Of a stretch of DNA of 45,216 bases, positions 16,459 through 25,133 are shown in pieces. The DNA is from Pedosphaera sp. (GTDB taxonomy: Bacteria; Verrucomicrobiota; Verrucomicrobiia; Limisphaerales; SXQI01), in contig JANYDC010000106.1 of the NCBI GenBank assembly GCA_025359965.1, forward strand, positions 1 through 45,216. Direction: 5' to 3'. Position 1 is the stretch's first letter; every line of letters starts with the position of its first letter. Made by a program: the position numbers and the translations under genes. A model generated the notes under the pieces. It did no database searches and was not told the origin of the DNA. It saw only the letters and a list, made by a program, of their open reading frames with translations.

Positions 16459-17769
16459 TCAGCGCCCGACGCTCTTATAAATAAAGCCGAGCTTTTCCAT
16501 TTCGACGGGATCAAACAGATTGCGACCATCAAAAAGAATGGGGTGACTCATGGTCTTGCGCGCATGATCCAGATCCAAGGTTTTAAAGACAGGCCATTCC
16601 GTGGCAATAATCAGGGCATCGCAACCTTCGGCCACCTTATTCATGTCGGTGACAAAAGTAACTGTCTTGGGGAGCAAGGATTTAGCCTTTTCCATTCCTT
16701 GGGGATCATAAACGCGCAGAGTTGCCCCGTCCTTAAGCAATCGCTGGCAAAGATCAATGGCGGGGGACATGCGAACGTCGTCCGTGTTCTGCTTGAAGGC
16801 CAGTCCGAGCACGCCAATTTTTTTGTCTTTGATCACCCAGAGAGTCTCGGTGATTTTCTTGAGGAAGCGCTCCATCTGCTGGGAGTTGATGCGTTGGACT
16901 TCCTTAAGCAGGCCGAAATCATACCCGAGCTGCTCGGAGATCTTGATAAAGGCACTCAAGTCTTTGGGAAAACAGCTGCCACCAAAACCGATGCCAGCAT
17001 TCAGAAAACGCCGTCCAATGCGGTTGTCCATGCCAATGCCATTGGCAACTTCCTCAATATTCGCCCCGGAAGCCTCGCAAATCGTGGCCACGGCGTTGAT
17101 GTAGGAAATTTTAAGAGCCAGAAATGAATTGGCCGCGTGCTTGATCAACTCAGCCGAGTTGATGTCGGTAACAATAATCGGCGCGCCGAACGGGGTATAA
17201 ACCTCTTTCATGGCCTGGACCGGGCGCTGGGAACGGGTGCCAATGACCACCCGATCAGGCTTCATAAGGTCTTCAACAGCGAATCCCTCACGGAGAAACT
17301 CAGGATTGCTGACGACATCAAACTCAACTTTGGACTTGGAGTAGCGCTTGATCGTCTCCGCCACTTTGTCGCCCGTCTTAACCGGCACGGTGCTCTTATC
17401 CACGACGATTTTGTAGCTCGTCATGTGGGCGGCAATTTCGCGGGCTACCGCTTCAATAAAAGATAGATCCACGCCGCCATCAGGCTGGGCAGGAGTGGGC
17501 ACGGCGATAAAGATGATGTCGGATTTTTCCACCCCTTCCTTGGTTGAATTGGTAAAGCTGAGCCGCCCTGAAGCGACGTTTTCTTTGACCATTTCCTCCA
17601 AGCCAGGTTCATAAATGGGAATGCCGCCTGCCTGCAGCATCTTGACCTTGGAAATGTCAGAATCAACACACACCACTCTGTGGCCCACCTGGGCAAAGCA
17701 TGTCCCGGTGACTAGGCCAACGTAGCCTGTTCCAATAATAGTGATTTTGCTGGGCTTCATCGAATTCAT
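16459..17769 (-). CDS. ugd: UDP-glucose 6-dehydrogenase
   Basis: Oxidises UDP-glucose twice with NAD+ to UDP-glucuronate, a precursor for exopolysaccharide and envelope sugars. The 436-residue protein opens with the NAD-binding loop I-T-I-I-G-T-G-Y-V-G-L-V-T-G. It has the S-T-V-P-V-K-T-G segment and the catalytic cysteine in G-F-G-G-S-C-F-P-K-D-L at about residue 264, then L-G-L-A-F-K-Q-N-T-D-D-V-R in the C-terminal UDP-binding domain. The start could also be the Met three codons in (17760). No Shine-Dalgarno is present. Upstream on the same strand are a membrane TPR protein and the UDP-glucose pyrophosphorylase that would supply its substrate. The 3' end faces the plus-strand TPR gene with 67 bases between. 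Confidence 0.96.
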   Translation of the reverse strand: MNSMKPSKITIIGTGYVGLVTGTCFAQVGHRVVCVDSDISKVKMLQAGGIPIYEPGLEEMVKENVASGRLSFTNSTKEGVEKSDIIFIAVPTPAQPDGGVDLSFIEAVAREIAAHMTSYKIVVDKSTVPVKTGDKVAETIKRYSKSKVEFDVVSNPEFLREGFAVEDLMKPDRVVIGTRSQRPVQAMKEVYTPFGAPIIVTDINSAELIKHAANSFLALKISYINAVATICEASGANIEEVANGIGMDNRIGRRFLNAGIGFGGSCFPKDLSAFIKISEQLGYDFGLLKEVQRINSQQMERFLKKITETLWVIKDKKIGVLGLAFKQNTDDVRMSPAIDLCQRLLKDGATLRVYDPQGMEKAKSLLPKTVTFVTDMNKVAEGCDALIIATEWPVFKTLDLDHARKTMSHPILFDGRNLFDPVEMEKLGFIYKSVGR

Positions 17770-17824
17770 AATTCCGGATCAGAGGAAAATCGGCAGAATA
17801 ATTGGGGACTTAATTTTTAGGACG

Positions 17825-18535
17825 TTATTTAATAGCTGGCGCATTCGTGCCAGAAGCAGGAATGACAGCCGCTTTGGCGAGGGCCGGGTATTTTTTCAAA
17901 AGCAGTTCTTTGTACTGCATGGCTTCAGAGGCCCGCGCGGAGTTGGAGGTGGGCTTTGAAACCTCGTTGTAAAACTTCAAAGCTTCCTCACCTTGTGAAC
18001 GGGACTCATGGATGCGGGCCAAAGCCATGCGGGCATCATCAGCCACGCTGCTGCGAGGGTAGCCACTAACCACTGTAAGGTATGCCTTGAAAGCATCGTC
18101 GGTTTTGCCTGAGGCCTCGATGGAAGCGGCTGCCCCATAAGCTGCCTGTCCGGCAAAGTCACTGGATGAATGCTGAGAAACGAATTTTTGGAATTCGGCC
18201 TGTGCCTCAGAGTATTTAGCTTCGTTGAAAAAGGTGGCGGCAGCCAATAATTCTGCATGTTCAGCAGCAGTTGTCCCCTGAAAATCTGCGGCGACCTTGA
18301 CATACGAAGCGGCTGAGGGTTGCGCGGCATTCGTGGGGGCGTTCATGGGCAAACGCAAGGCCATCACGGCTTTGGCGGCCGCAGCCTCCTTGCCTTCATA
18401 CATGTTCAAATAGACCATGTATGCCGCCGAAGCGGCCACGAGCATCACAAAAAGGGCACCCAGCCGCTTTTTGTTTACTTCGAACCAGGCCAGGAAATCG
18501 ATCAGCGTTGTATTTTCAGAAGTCTCCGAACTCAT
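17825..18535 (-). CDS. Membrane-anchored TPR protein (YfgM-like)
   Basis: About 236 residues. After a short cytoplasmic N-terminus (M-S-S-E-T-S-E-N...F-E-V-N-K-K-R) there is one membrane helix, L-G-A-L-F-V-M-L-V-A-A-S-A-A-Y-M-V-Y-L, then a periplasmic part with repeated helix pairs (A-E-L-L-A-A-A-T-F-F-N-E, Y-S-E-A-Q-A-E-F-Q-K-F, A-F-K-A-Y-L-T-V-V-S-G-Y-P, A-R-M-A-L-A-R-I-H-E-S). This resembles YfgM/TolA-like TPR proteins that work with envelope assembly or the Sec translocon. The ATG at 18535 is chosen because the open frame above it (to 18598) looks random. It sits between the two UDP-sugar genes on the same strand; whether it helps polysaccharide export is unknown. Confidence 0.75.
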   Translation of the reverse strand: MSSETSENTTLIDFLAWFEVNKKRLGALFVMLVAASAAYMVYLNMYEGKEAAAAKAVMALRLPMNAPTNAAQPSAASYVKVAADFQGTTAAEHAELLAAATFFNEAKYSEAQAEFQKFVSQHSSSDFAGQAAYGAAASIEASGKTDDAFKAYLTVVSGYPRSSVADDARMALARIHESRSQGEEALKFYNEVSKPTSNSARASEAMQYKELLLKKYPALAKAAVIPASGTNAPAIK

Positions 18536-18554
18536 AATATATCGATGGAATCTG

Positions 18555-18580
18555 CCTTGAATGACCTCGCGAGGGCAAGG
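18555..18580 (-). repeat. Palindromic element in the leader of the TPR gene
   Basis: The 10-base palindrome CCTCGCGAGG (18565-18574) is framed by CCTTG (18555-18559) and CAAGG (18576-18580). It ends 20 bases upstream of the TPR gene ATG on the minus strand. It could be an operator or leader hairpin; no copy was noticed elsewhere in the window. Confidence 0.3.
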
Positions 18581-18678
18581 TTTAAGTGGGTATTTCACGA
18601 GAGTCGGGTTGACTCCGTTCCAGATTCAACCTGATCAAAAGCAACGGTTCATTCGTAAGCGGCGATACCCAGGGCAAA

Positions 18679-20091
18679 TCAAATCTCTACTTTAACGTCA
18701 CGGTAGGTGCCTGCAGCGACCCTTCCGGTTTCAGTCCGCAAATTGCAGAATTCCACCCTGCCCTGGCAGATTACTCCCGCATCGAACACCATCTTTCCTG
18801 TGATGTTGATTATTTCACAATCAATGAGTGAAGGCACACCTTGGGAGAAGCACGCTTCAAAATCGGCGAGGACTTTATAATGTTGCGGATCAAGTTCCAC
18901 GAGAGGCGGCTGGCCATGGCGAGCCGCAACCAGCTCAAGCCGAAAATCCTCGGTGACATGGTACGCATCAGAGCGAAGCGCAAGCAGGTCGGAAGTCGTT
19001 TTCACTGGGGCAAACCGTGTGCGTGGCACGACGATGGCTCCGGTCTGATCGAAACATTCGATGGCGGCACCCATGGCCGATTCAAGTTGCAGCACTTTCG
19101 GCGAGCTCGGATCACGGGGGTCGACAGTCTTGGTGTTGGTGATGAGGGGCAAGGCGAACACTCCTCCGTTCTGGTCCAGCATGGTCTTGAGATGATCAAG
19201 CCTTACCCAGAGGTTGTTCGTGTTGAAGTAGCGATGCCTTTCGATATCCTGAAAACAGGACTCATCCGCTTTTGGACACTGTGCGGATTCGCGCAGCAGA
19301 AGTCTTCCATTGCTTTTTCTACGTGCCAGGTGGCCGCCCTTCCGATCCGCCGCGGTGCGAGTCGCAACCTCCATCATGAATGACAGTCCCGAATCGGCGA
19401 AATGCCGCAGTATATTCAGATCAACCGTGGCACCAAGGTTGTCGGAGTTCGAAACGAACAGGAATTTAACCCCACGTGCGAGCAGTCGCTCAAGCAAACC
19501 CGAACCTAAAATTGAAGGATATAGATCACCGTGTCCGGGCGGGCACCATTCCAATTCTGGTTCGGCGGGCCAGGATATCGGAAAAAAAGTGCTGGCATCG
19601 ATTTTGGGAACCATGCTCTGCAAAAAATCAAGAGGCTCGTTCTCGGCCAGCGTTGGATATTTGCTCAGATATTCAAGCGTGTCAGCCTGTGTTGCGAGGC
19701 TGTCCATCAAATAGAAGGCCGGCTCTCGACGAGCTCCATTGTCGCGCAGGTGAAAGACCTGTCGGGAAACGAAATCGAGAAACGTATCCGCCCCCTTGAC
19801 CGTAATCAGAGATTTGGCACGATCCAGCCCCATGCCTGTGCCGAGCCCCCCGTTGAGTTTGATGATCGCAAGCTGACGGAGTAAGGCGGATTGATCAACA
19901 GAATGAGCACCTAGCACGTCTTCCAAGCAGGGAAGAGAGGCAATGGAATCGATCAATGATTCAGGCAGGAGCCCGCGGTCACCGGCAACCACCTTGTGAA
20001 CCGCGCCAAGGAATGTGGCGATGGTTGGAGCAGGAATGCCCGCAGCACGCATTTTCTCTTTGATAGCTCCATCCGCTTCGGCAATGTTCAT
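18679..20091 (-). CDS. UTP--glucose-1-phosphate uridylyltransferase (eukaryote-type UDPGP family)
   Basis: Makes UDP-glucose from UTP and glucose-1-phosphate. It belongs to the UDPGP family (eukaryotic UGP/AGX type) and not to bacterial GalU. The nucleotide loop L-A-I-I-K-L-N-G-G-L-G-T-G-M-G is followed by A-K-S-L-I-T-V-K. The uridine-binding region has P-P-G-H-G-D-L-Y-P and F-L-F-V-S-N-S-D-N-L-G-A. A left-handed beta-helix-like tail ends in G-T-Y-R-D-V-K-V. About 470 residues from the ATG at 20091, which places the helix 'K-E-K-M-R-A-A-G-I' at the usual distance; a TTG at 20148 preceded by GGGGAAG is the alternative (489 residues). Together with ugd it forms the UDP-glucuronate branch. A UDP-GlcNAc pyrophosphorylase is less likely but not excluded. 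Confidence 0.88.
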   Translation of the reverse strand: MNIAEADGAIKEKMRAAGIPAPTIATFLGAVHKVVAGDRGLLPESLIDSIASLPCLEDVLGAHSVDQSALLRQLAIIKLNGGLGTGMGLDRAKSLITVKGADTFLDFVSRQVFHLRDNGARREPAFYLMDSLATQADTLEYLSKYPTLAENEPLDFLQSMVPKIDASTFFPISWPAEPELEWCPPGHGDLYPSILGSGLLERLLARGVKFLFVSNSDNLGATVDLNILRHFADSGLSFMMEVATRTAADRKGGHLARRKSNGRLLLRESAQCPKADESCFQDIERHRYFNTNNLWVRLDHLKTMLDQNGGVFALPLITNTKTVDPRDPSSPKVLQLESAMGAAIECFDQTGAIVVPRTRFAPVKTTSDLLALRSDAYHVTEDFRLELVAARHGQPPLVELDPQHYKVLADFEACFSQGVPSLIDCEIINITGKMVFDAGVICQGRVEFCNLRTETGRVAAGTYRDVKVEI

Positions 20092-20317
20092 TGTGTGATT
20101 CAAGTCTGAACGAGAAGCCACTATTTTGATCGTGGCAGTCTGCGTCAAGCCACTTCCCCATGGGTATTGGAAATTCCACGCCGACTCGGGCGGTCAGACG
20201 AAAATCAAGCCGTGCGCACAACGTTCTGATTCTAAATTCGACCTGTTCGGATCGTCATGTGGGGGGTCATCGCGCTTATCCGCGCGTGTGAAGGTTCTCT
20301 CGGCGGAAGGTGACGAA

Positions 20318-21991
20318 TCACTCAAGCTCACGTTCACCTTCAAGCCAGAAAGTCACTTCCTCCCCCTTGCCCTTGATAATAATCAAACCGCGCGGAAGGA
20401 GGACAAATCGGGCTTGAATCAACTGGGCGGTGGCTTCGGATATCTGGATGCGGCCAGGTTCCCCTTGGGATTCCATGCGGCTGGCGGTATTCACGGTGTC
20501 GCCCCACAGGTCGTAAATGAATTTCTTGCGCCCTATGATTCCAGCGATGACCGGCCCGGAGTTCACGCCGATTCGCATCTGGAGTGAGGTGTTATGGGTT
20601 AAATTGAAATGCTGGAGTGCCACCTGCATGTCGAGAGCCATTTTCGCCGCTGCGATTGAGTGATCGGATTTCGGAACCGGCAATCCGGCAGCAGCCATAT
20701 ATGCATCGCCGATGGTCTTGATCTTTTCAATGCCATGACGCTCCGCCAGAACATCGAAGGCGCTGAAGATTTCGTCCAGGAGTTTGACCACATCCTTGGG
20801 TGGAACGAGCATCGACATGGTGGTGAAGCCAACCAGGTCGGCGAAAAGAACGGTCGCCTCAGGGAAGCTGTCCACGATGGTCGCCTCCCCCTGTTTCAAA
20901 CGATTGGCTATCGGCTGCGGCAGCACATTGAGAAGCAGCCGTTCCGATTGTTTTTGCTCGGCCTCGATTTGTTTGATGTAGACTTTCTCCCAGTCGCGCA
21001 GGCGCTTCTTCTCCAACGCCGCCGCGATGCGGGCACGCAGTAATGTTGGGTTGAAGGGTTTGGAGAGGTAATCCTCGGCCCCTAAATCAATACATCGAAC
21101 AATGCTTTCCATTTGGTCGAGAGCCGAAATCATGATCACCGGAACGCTCTTCAAGTCGGGATCATTTTTGATCTCCGCTAGAAGCTCGTAACCGTCCAGC
21201 CCTGGCATGACCATATCGAGAAGAGCAAGGTCGAAAGGGCCTTCGCGCAGATACTTCAGGGCCTCATGGCCATCGGTGCAGGTGGTCACCGAATAGCCCA
21301 GCTTCTCCAACCGGCGCTGTAAAAGCTCCCGATTGCCTGCGTCGTCATCAGCCAGCAACAGGTTGCCCTGTTGGGCGGGAAACACATCCCGATTATTGGC
21401 AATGCCGGAAAAAGTGCCGTGGATGCGTGTCCAATACTCAGTCTTTGCGGGATCGGAATGCCTATCCGCGCGGGCTTGGTTAAACTTCGCCGCGTTCTCT
21501 CCAAACAAATGCTTCTCCATGAGGCTAAGCCATGACCGGCCCGCCTCGATGATTTTTGTGAGGTCCGCCTTGAACTCCGCCCTGCCAAGGTCCTCGCACT
21601 GGTCCCTTAACAACTCTCCATAACCGATAATGTGATTGGCGGGCGTGCGCAACTCATGACTGGCCTGATGAAAATCATGCACTCGCAGCATCACAGACTC
21701 CTCGGCAAGGTACTGATTAATCAGAGTCACCAGTTGATGACCGGCAGTGTGAATTTTTGCCAGATCAATTAAAAACCCCGGCGGCACCAGCCCTTCGGCG
21801 TCCTCTTGGAGAATCTCGCTGTAACCAATCACATGATTGATCGGAGTGCGTAAGTCATGACGGATGCGGGCCAATCGAAAACGGTCATCATTGACTGCTG
21901 GTTTGGGCCGCTCGGGTGCAATCAACGGATGGTCGCTGGCACTTGTGCCTGAAGCCGGTTCAATAATATTCTTAACATCTTGAGCACTCAT
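20318..21991 (-). CDS. Adenylate cyclase with two HisKA-like segments and a receiver domain
   Basis: 557 residues in order. Two dimerisation/phosphoacceptor-like segments come first: R-H-D-L-R-T-P-I-N-H-V-I-G-Y (H45) and S-H-E-L-R-T-P-A-N-H-I-I-G-Y (H112). No HATPase domain follows. A full receiver is next (acidic D215-D217, phosphoacceptor D259, S289, K311), then a helical linker (about 325-375) and a class III cyclase domain. Metal aspartates are D385 (F-A-D-L-V-G-F-T) and D429 (K-T-I-G-D-A-Y-M). The adenine-specifying pair is K425 and D494, with N501 and R505 in W-G-D-T-V-N-T-A-S-R-M. All catalytic residues are present, so cAMP synthesis is likely. There is no signal peptide or membrane helix, so it is cytoplasmic. 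Lacking its own ATPase, it must be phosphorylated by another kinase. No c-di-GMP motif was seen. Confidence 0.93.
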   Translation of the reverse strand: MSAQDVKNIIEPASGTSASDHPLIAPERPKPAVNDDRFRLARIRHDLRTPINHVIGYSEILQEDAEGLVPPGFLIDLAKIHTAGHQLVTLINQYLAEESVMLRVHDFHQASHELRTPANHIIGYGELLRDQCEDLGRAEFKADLTKIIEAGRSWLSLMEKHLFGENAAKFNQARADRHSDPAKTEYWTRIHGTFSGIANNRDVFPAQQGNLLLADDDAGNRELLQRRLEKLGYSVTTCTDGHEALKYLREGPFDLALLDMVMPGLDGYELLAEIKNDPDLKSVPVIMISALDQMESIVRCIDLGAEDYLSKPFNPTLLRARIAAALEKKRLRDWEKVYIKQIEAEQKQSERLLLNVLPQPIANRLKQGEATIVDSFPEATVLFADLVGFTTMSMLVPPKDVVKLLDEIFSAFDVLAERHGIEKIKTIGDAYMAAAGLPVPKSDHSIAAAKMALDMQVALQHFNLTHNTSLQMRIGVNSGPVIAGIIGRKKFIYDLWGDTVNTASRMESQGEPGRIQISEATAQLIQARFVLLPRGLIIIKGKGEEVTFWLEGERELE

Positions 21992-22217
21992 GGCCGGAGA
22001 TCAATGCTGGTCCACTCGGGGGCCTTGGTCAATCCATCGCGAACGAGGAGCGGATCATGACTGGATTCAGGAATCTCCCTGCAAGCGGGGTCAAGGCTCA
22101 GAAGAATAAAATGAACGATGAGATCTTTGGCTGGTTGGTGCTTTTCAAAAAGACCTAGAATGAGGCTCCTCCCATGGCAGTCTCATTTTGTTCCCGCCCC
22201 AAGACAGTATGCGGAAT

Positions 22218-23438
22218 TCACAATTTTTCGGCCAGCATCTCCAGAGTAATAAGTGCGTAGGAGGTGGTGAGCACGGAATCCTTCTCGAACCAACGGGCGG
22301 TCTCGTTTGTCCAAGAGCCATCGGGCCGCTGCAGGTTGAGCAGTTTTAAAGTCAAATCCTCGCGCCAATTGGCTTTACGTCCATCCTTGGTCTCGATGGT
22401 GTTCACTTCAGCTAGATTGAGGGCTTTGGTCAAAGTGTGGAAGTAGTAATACAACCCCGCAGGCCCCATGCCGGGGTTTTCATCTAGTGTGTAGTTGGTT
22501 TGCAGCCAATCCATGACTGCATGGACACGGGGATCGTCCTTCTTCATATCAGCGTAAATGTAGCTGAGAAGACCGGCGTAGCTCATGGTGCCGTAAGAGC
22601 GCAACGCCACGCGACCTGAAGGAAGATTTGTTTCTCCAGCCATGCTGCGACCAGGAGAGTAAATGAACCCACCCTTGTTTTGAGCATCGTCTGAGGCCCA
22701 TGCCTCCTTGTTCTGTCCGGGAAGATTCTGGCAGCGCTGGATGAAGGCGATGGCTGCGGACCAGTTTAAGTCAGCGGTTTCACCGACATTCTTGTCGGCC
22801 AAGGCCAGGTTGCTGTAATGCAATGCCTCCAAAGCCCATGATGTGTTGGAGAGATCAGGACGTTTATCGATACCGCCACCATAGCCGATCCCACCATCGT
22901 AAGCATTGTTGGTACTGCCAGGGGTATCGAAGCGAGCCTGAAGGCCAATCAGGAACTTTCGGGCCTTAACCATCGCATCTTTAGCCTCCGGGGTTTTGTT
23001 GAAGGTCAAGGCCAGCAGCGAAATCGAGGTGTTGTAGCTTTGTAGATCCTTCCGATAAATGCCCCCGTCCGGCTGCATGTTACGCATTAAGAAGGAATAT
23101 CCCTTCGCGACAGCCTCAGGCTCCGTCGTTTGGTGGCGTTTGGCGTTTGGCCCCTGCAATGACATCAAGGCAAGCCCAGTCAAGGCCGGGTGGTCGGCTG
23201 TAGACCAGAAACCATTGGTGTTTTGGCTTTGCGTAATCCAAGTCGTGCCCTTATCAATCGCTCGTTGGACCTCATTGCGGAGCGATGTGTTTGGCGAAGC
23301 CAGAGGCGAAAGTTTTTGGGAGCGCTGATCTACGGCACCAGAAGCAGCGCGAATATTTAGCAGAACGCCGGACAAGACTGTTGCAACAAACAGGCATCGA
23401 GAAAATATTGACCGGCTTGCTGAGAAGGCTTTATTCAT
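22218..23438 (-). CDS. Secreted alpha/alpha-toroid (prenyltransferase/squalene oxidase-repeat) protein
   Basis: 406 residues with a signal peptide (basic start, then C-L-F-V-A-T-V-L-S-G-V-L-L, cleavage near A-A-S-G-A). The mature part has the repeated 'Q-x-x-x-G-x-W/Y' helices of terpene-cyclase-like toroids: W-I-T-Q-S-Q-N-T-N-G-F-W, L-M-R-N-M-Q-P-D-G-G-I-Y, F-I-Q-R-C-Q-N, L-N-L-Q-R-P-D-G-S-W. The D-x-D-D-T/DCTA catalytic motif of real cyclases is not seen, so it is probably not a terpene cyclase. Secreted toroids of this type are common and uncharacterised in PVC-group bacteria; binding of glycan or peptide is possible. A related module is embedded in the giant protein at about 34930-35990. 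TTGACA (23484-23479, minus) may be a -35 element. Confidence 0.85.
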   Translation of the reverse strand: MNKAFSASRSIFSRCLFVATVLSGVLLNIRAASGAVDQRSQKLSPLASPNTSLRNEVQRAIDKGTTWITQSQNTNGFWSTADHPALTGLALMSLQGPNAKRHQTTEPEAVAKGYSFLMRNMQPDGGIYRKDLQSYNTSISLLALTFNKTPEAKDAMVKARKFLIGLQARFDTPGSTNNAYDGGIGYGGGIDKRPDLSNTSWALEALHYSNLALADKNVGETADLNWSAAIAFIQRCQNLPGQNKEAWASDDAQNKGGFIYSPGRSMAGETNLPSGRVALRSYGTMSYAGLLSYIYADMKKDDPRVHAVMDWLQTNYTLDENPGMGPAGLYYYFHTLTKALNLAEVNTIETKDGRKANWREDLTLKLLNLQRPDGSWTNETARWFEKDSVLTTSYALITLEMLAEKL

Positions 23439-23635
23439 AATTTCTAAAGATTTTACAGCCTACAACCGAGGATTAAGCTGTCAAATCCGTCACTTTGGAC
23501 AAGCTTAGGAGTACGTATGCCCTCAGCAAGCATTTTCGGAATGCGTGGTGTAAGGCCCGAGGGGACGCGCTTGGCCTGTCGTGGACATGCAACTCAGGAT
23601 TGACCCCAAGCACGAATCTGCAACGGTTAGGCACG

Positions 23636-24517
23636 ATGAATATAACACGCACTCACCTTTGGCCGCTGCTGCTGTCGGCAGGCCTGTGTTTGGTTTTTCC
23701 CGTTTTTGGAGTTCCTCCCGTGCTTAAAGGACCGGTTCGACCGCCCGAGCAAGGCGAGGTGGATCGTTTCGGCAAGTACCGTCCCACCGGACCGGCGGGT
23801 ACGAACTCCAATGTCACCGAAGCAGAGGCTGCACTTAAAAACGCCCTCAACATTCAGCAAACGGGCAGCAACCAATTTCGACTTGGGCAAGTGGAATTTG
23901 ATAAACAAACCCGTGTCATCACCTTGCCGGGGCGCATTAAAGTCCGCGACCAAATTATCGAGTACGCCTTGGTGCATGAACAGGGAAAGGCCTACGAATC
24001 GCTTCTCACGACCGAAGCCCGACCTATGGAGGTCCATCTTGCACTGCTGCTGATGGGCGCTACCCCCACCGCCGTCAAAGGAGATTTTCGCCAACCGATG
24101 GAAGTGACAAGCGCCAACCTGCTGAACATAGAAGTCAGCTGGGTCACAAATGGGATGATGCTCCAACACAAGCTTGCGGACCTCATCAAGTTGGTGGAGG
24201 AAGGAGCACCCCAACTCAAAAAACAGAATGGAGTCAAAGGTTGGTTTTACAATGGATCTGCTTTTGATGAATCAGGATTTGCCGCGCAGAGGGAGGGTTC
24301 CATAGTGGCACTGATCCGGGACACAGCGGCATTGGTCAATAACGCTGGTGGCGACCGGGACAATGATCAAGTACACATGCCCAACGAAAAGATGCTGCCC
24401 CCAACGGAATGGCCCGTTCGTATCATGATTACTCTGCCAAGCTTGGCCAAAACGAATTCGGCAACCGGTTTCCCACCCGGAACCCATCCGGCTGACCCAA
24501 CCAACACGAGTCGTTAG
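23636..24517 (+). CDS. Secreted YdjY-domain protein
   Basis: About 293 residues from the ATG at 23636, which starts a signal peptide (N-I-T-R-T-H-L-W-P-L-L-L-S-A-G-L-C-L-V-F). The open frame upstream (to 23495) is ignored because it would bury the signal peptide. A proline-rich stretch follows, then a YdjY-like domain: V-E-F-D-K-Q-T-R-V-I-T-L-P-G-R-I, then I-E-Y-A-L-V-H-E-Q-G-K-A-Y-E-S-L-L-T-T-E-A-R-P and H-L-A-L-L-L-M-G-A. Next comes a part with W-F-Y-N-G-S-A-F-D-E-S-G-F. YdjY proteins are periplasmic or secreted and of unknown function, often near redox or ferredoxin genes in other bacteria; none are here. The gene is divergent from the toroid gene and ends three bases from the convergent membrane-protein gene. 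Confidence 0.82.
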   Translation: MNITRTHLWPLLLSAGLCLVFPVFGVPPVLKGPVRPPEQGEVDRFGKYRPTGPAGTNSNVTEAEAALKNALNIQQTGSNQFRLGQVEFDKQTRVITLPGRIKVRDQIIEYALVHEQGKAYESLLTTEARPMEVHLALLLMGATPTAVKGDFRQPMEVTSANLLNIEVSWVTNGMMLQHKLADLIKLVEEGAPQLKKQNGVKGWFYNGSAFDESGFAAQREGSIVALIRDTAALVNNAGGDRDNDQVHMPNEKMLPPTEWPVRIMITLPSLAKTNSATGFPPGTHPADPTNTSR

Positions 24518-24520
24518 GCT

Positions 24521-25072
24521 TTACTTGGCGTTGAGCATAACTTCATTAACAAGCTTCTCATAGTCGGGTGACTTGAACCGTCCGATTTCGATGGCGGAAC
24601 CTTCGGCCGGGGCTGGACCCTGCCAGTGCACCCAAAACTCTGAGGGCTGTTCAGAGTCCTTCCCGATCTCATAACTGTATCGTCCTTCCCCAATTTGGAA
24701 ACGGAGAGTGACTGGATTTGTGGGTGAACTATGGTGCCCTGGAATCAGCTTCAAGCTTTGGAGGGGATGTAAGACGGAAGCGATCCGAACGGAATTAGTC
24801 ACGGTAAAGGTTTGCCCACCTCGGGCTAACTCCAACGAGTTGATCTGTGCCGCAGTGAGCTTTTGAAACTCTTCCCGTAATCTGTTCACGTCGTACCGGC
24901 GAGTGGCGAAGCCTCCCAAAAGTGACAAAACCGCCAGTATAACAGGCAGAAACACTTTCGGATTAAGTGTCTTCGGATTCGTCCGAGCTTGCCAGACCCC
25001 TCCCAAAGCGGAGACAAACCCGAAGAATAGAAAGCCCACAATGAAGCCAACCATTGAATGCGGCAGGTACAT
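24521..25072 (-). CDS. Small membrane protein next to the giant RHS gene (candidate immunity protein)
   Basis: 183 residues of no family I recognise. Two hydrophobic helices are near the N-terminus (M-V-G-F-I-V-G-F-L-F-F-G-F-V-S-A-L and V-F-L-P-V-I-L-A-V-L-S-L-L-G-G-F-A), then a helix with R-E-E-F-Q-K-L-T-A-A-Q-I-N-S-L and a beta-rich soluble part (V-T-L-R-F-Q-I-G-E-G-R-Y-S-Y-E-I-G, E-F-W-V-H-W-Q-G-P). It begins 61 bases downstream of the giant RHS-repeat gene on the same strand. That is where an immunity gene sits in polymorphic toxin loci; its size and membrane location would suit protection against a membrane-active tip. It could equally be an unrelated small membrane protein. The immunity idea is inference from position and topology only. 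Confidence 0.75.
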   Translation of the reverse strand: MYLPHSMVGFIVGFLFFGFVSALGGVWQARTNPKTLNPKVFLPVILAVLSLLGGFATRRYDVNRLREEFQKLTAAQINSLELARGGQTFTVTNSVRIASVLHPLQSLKLIPGHHSSPTNPVTLRFQIGEGRYSYEIGKDSEQPSEFWVHWQGPAPAEGSAIEIGRFKSPDYEKLVNEVMLNAK

Positions 25073-25133
25073 TCACTTCAAAATATTTCGACTAAGTTAC
25101 GCCCGGCTGGGGCTCAATGTTCTTGCTGAGAAA

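Noticed and set aside
18600..18640. GGTTGA / TCAACC inverted repeat considered as a tRNA arm or a terminator.
   Set aside because: No tRNA cloverleaf can be drawn around it, and no T-tract follows on either strand.
22218..23438. Secreted toroid as a squalene/hopene cyclase.
   Set aside because: It has a signal peptide, only about 400 residues and no D-x-D-D catalytic motif, so a terpene cyclase is unlikely.
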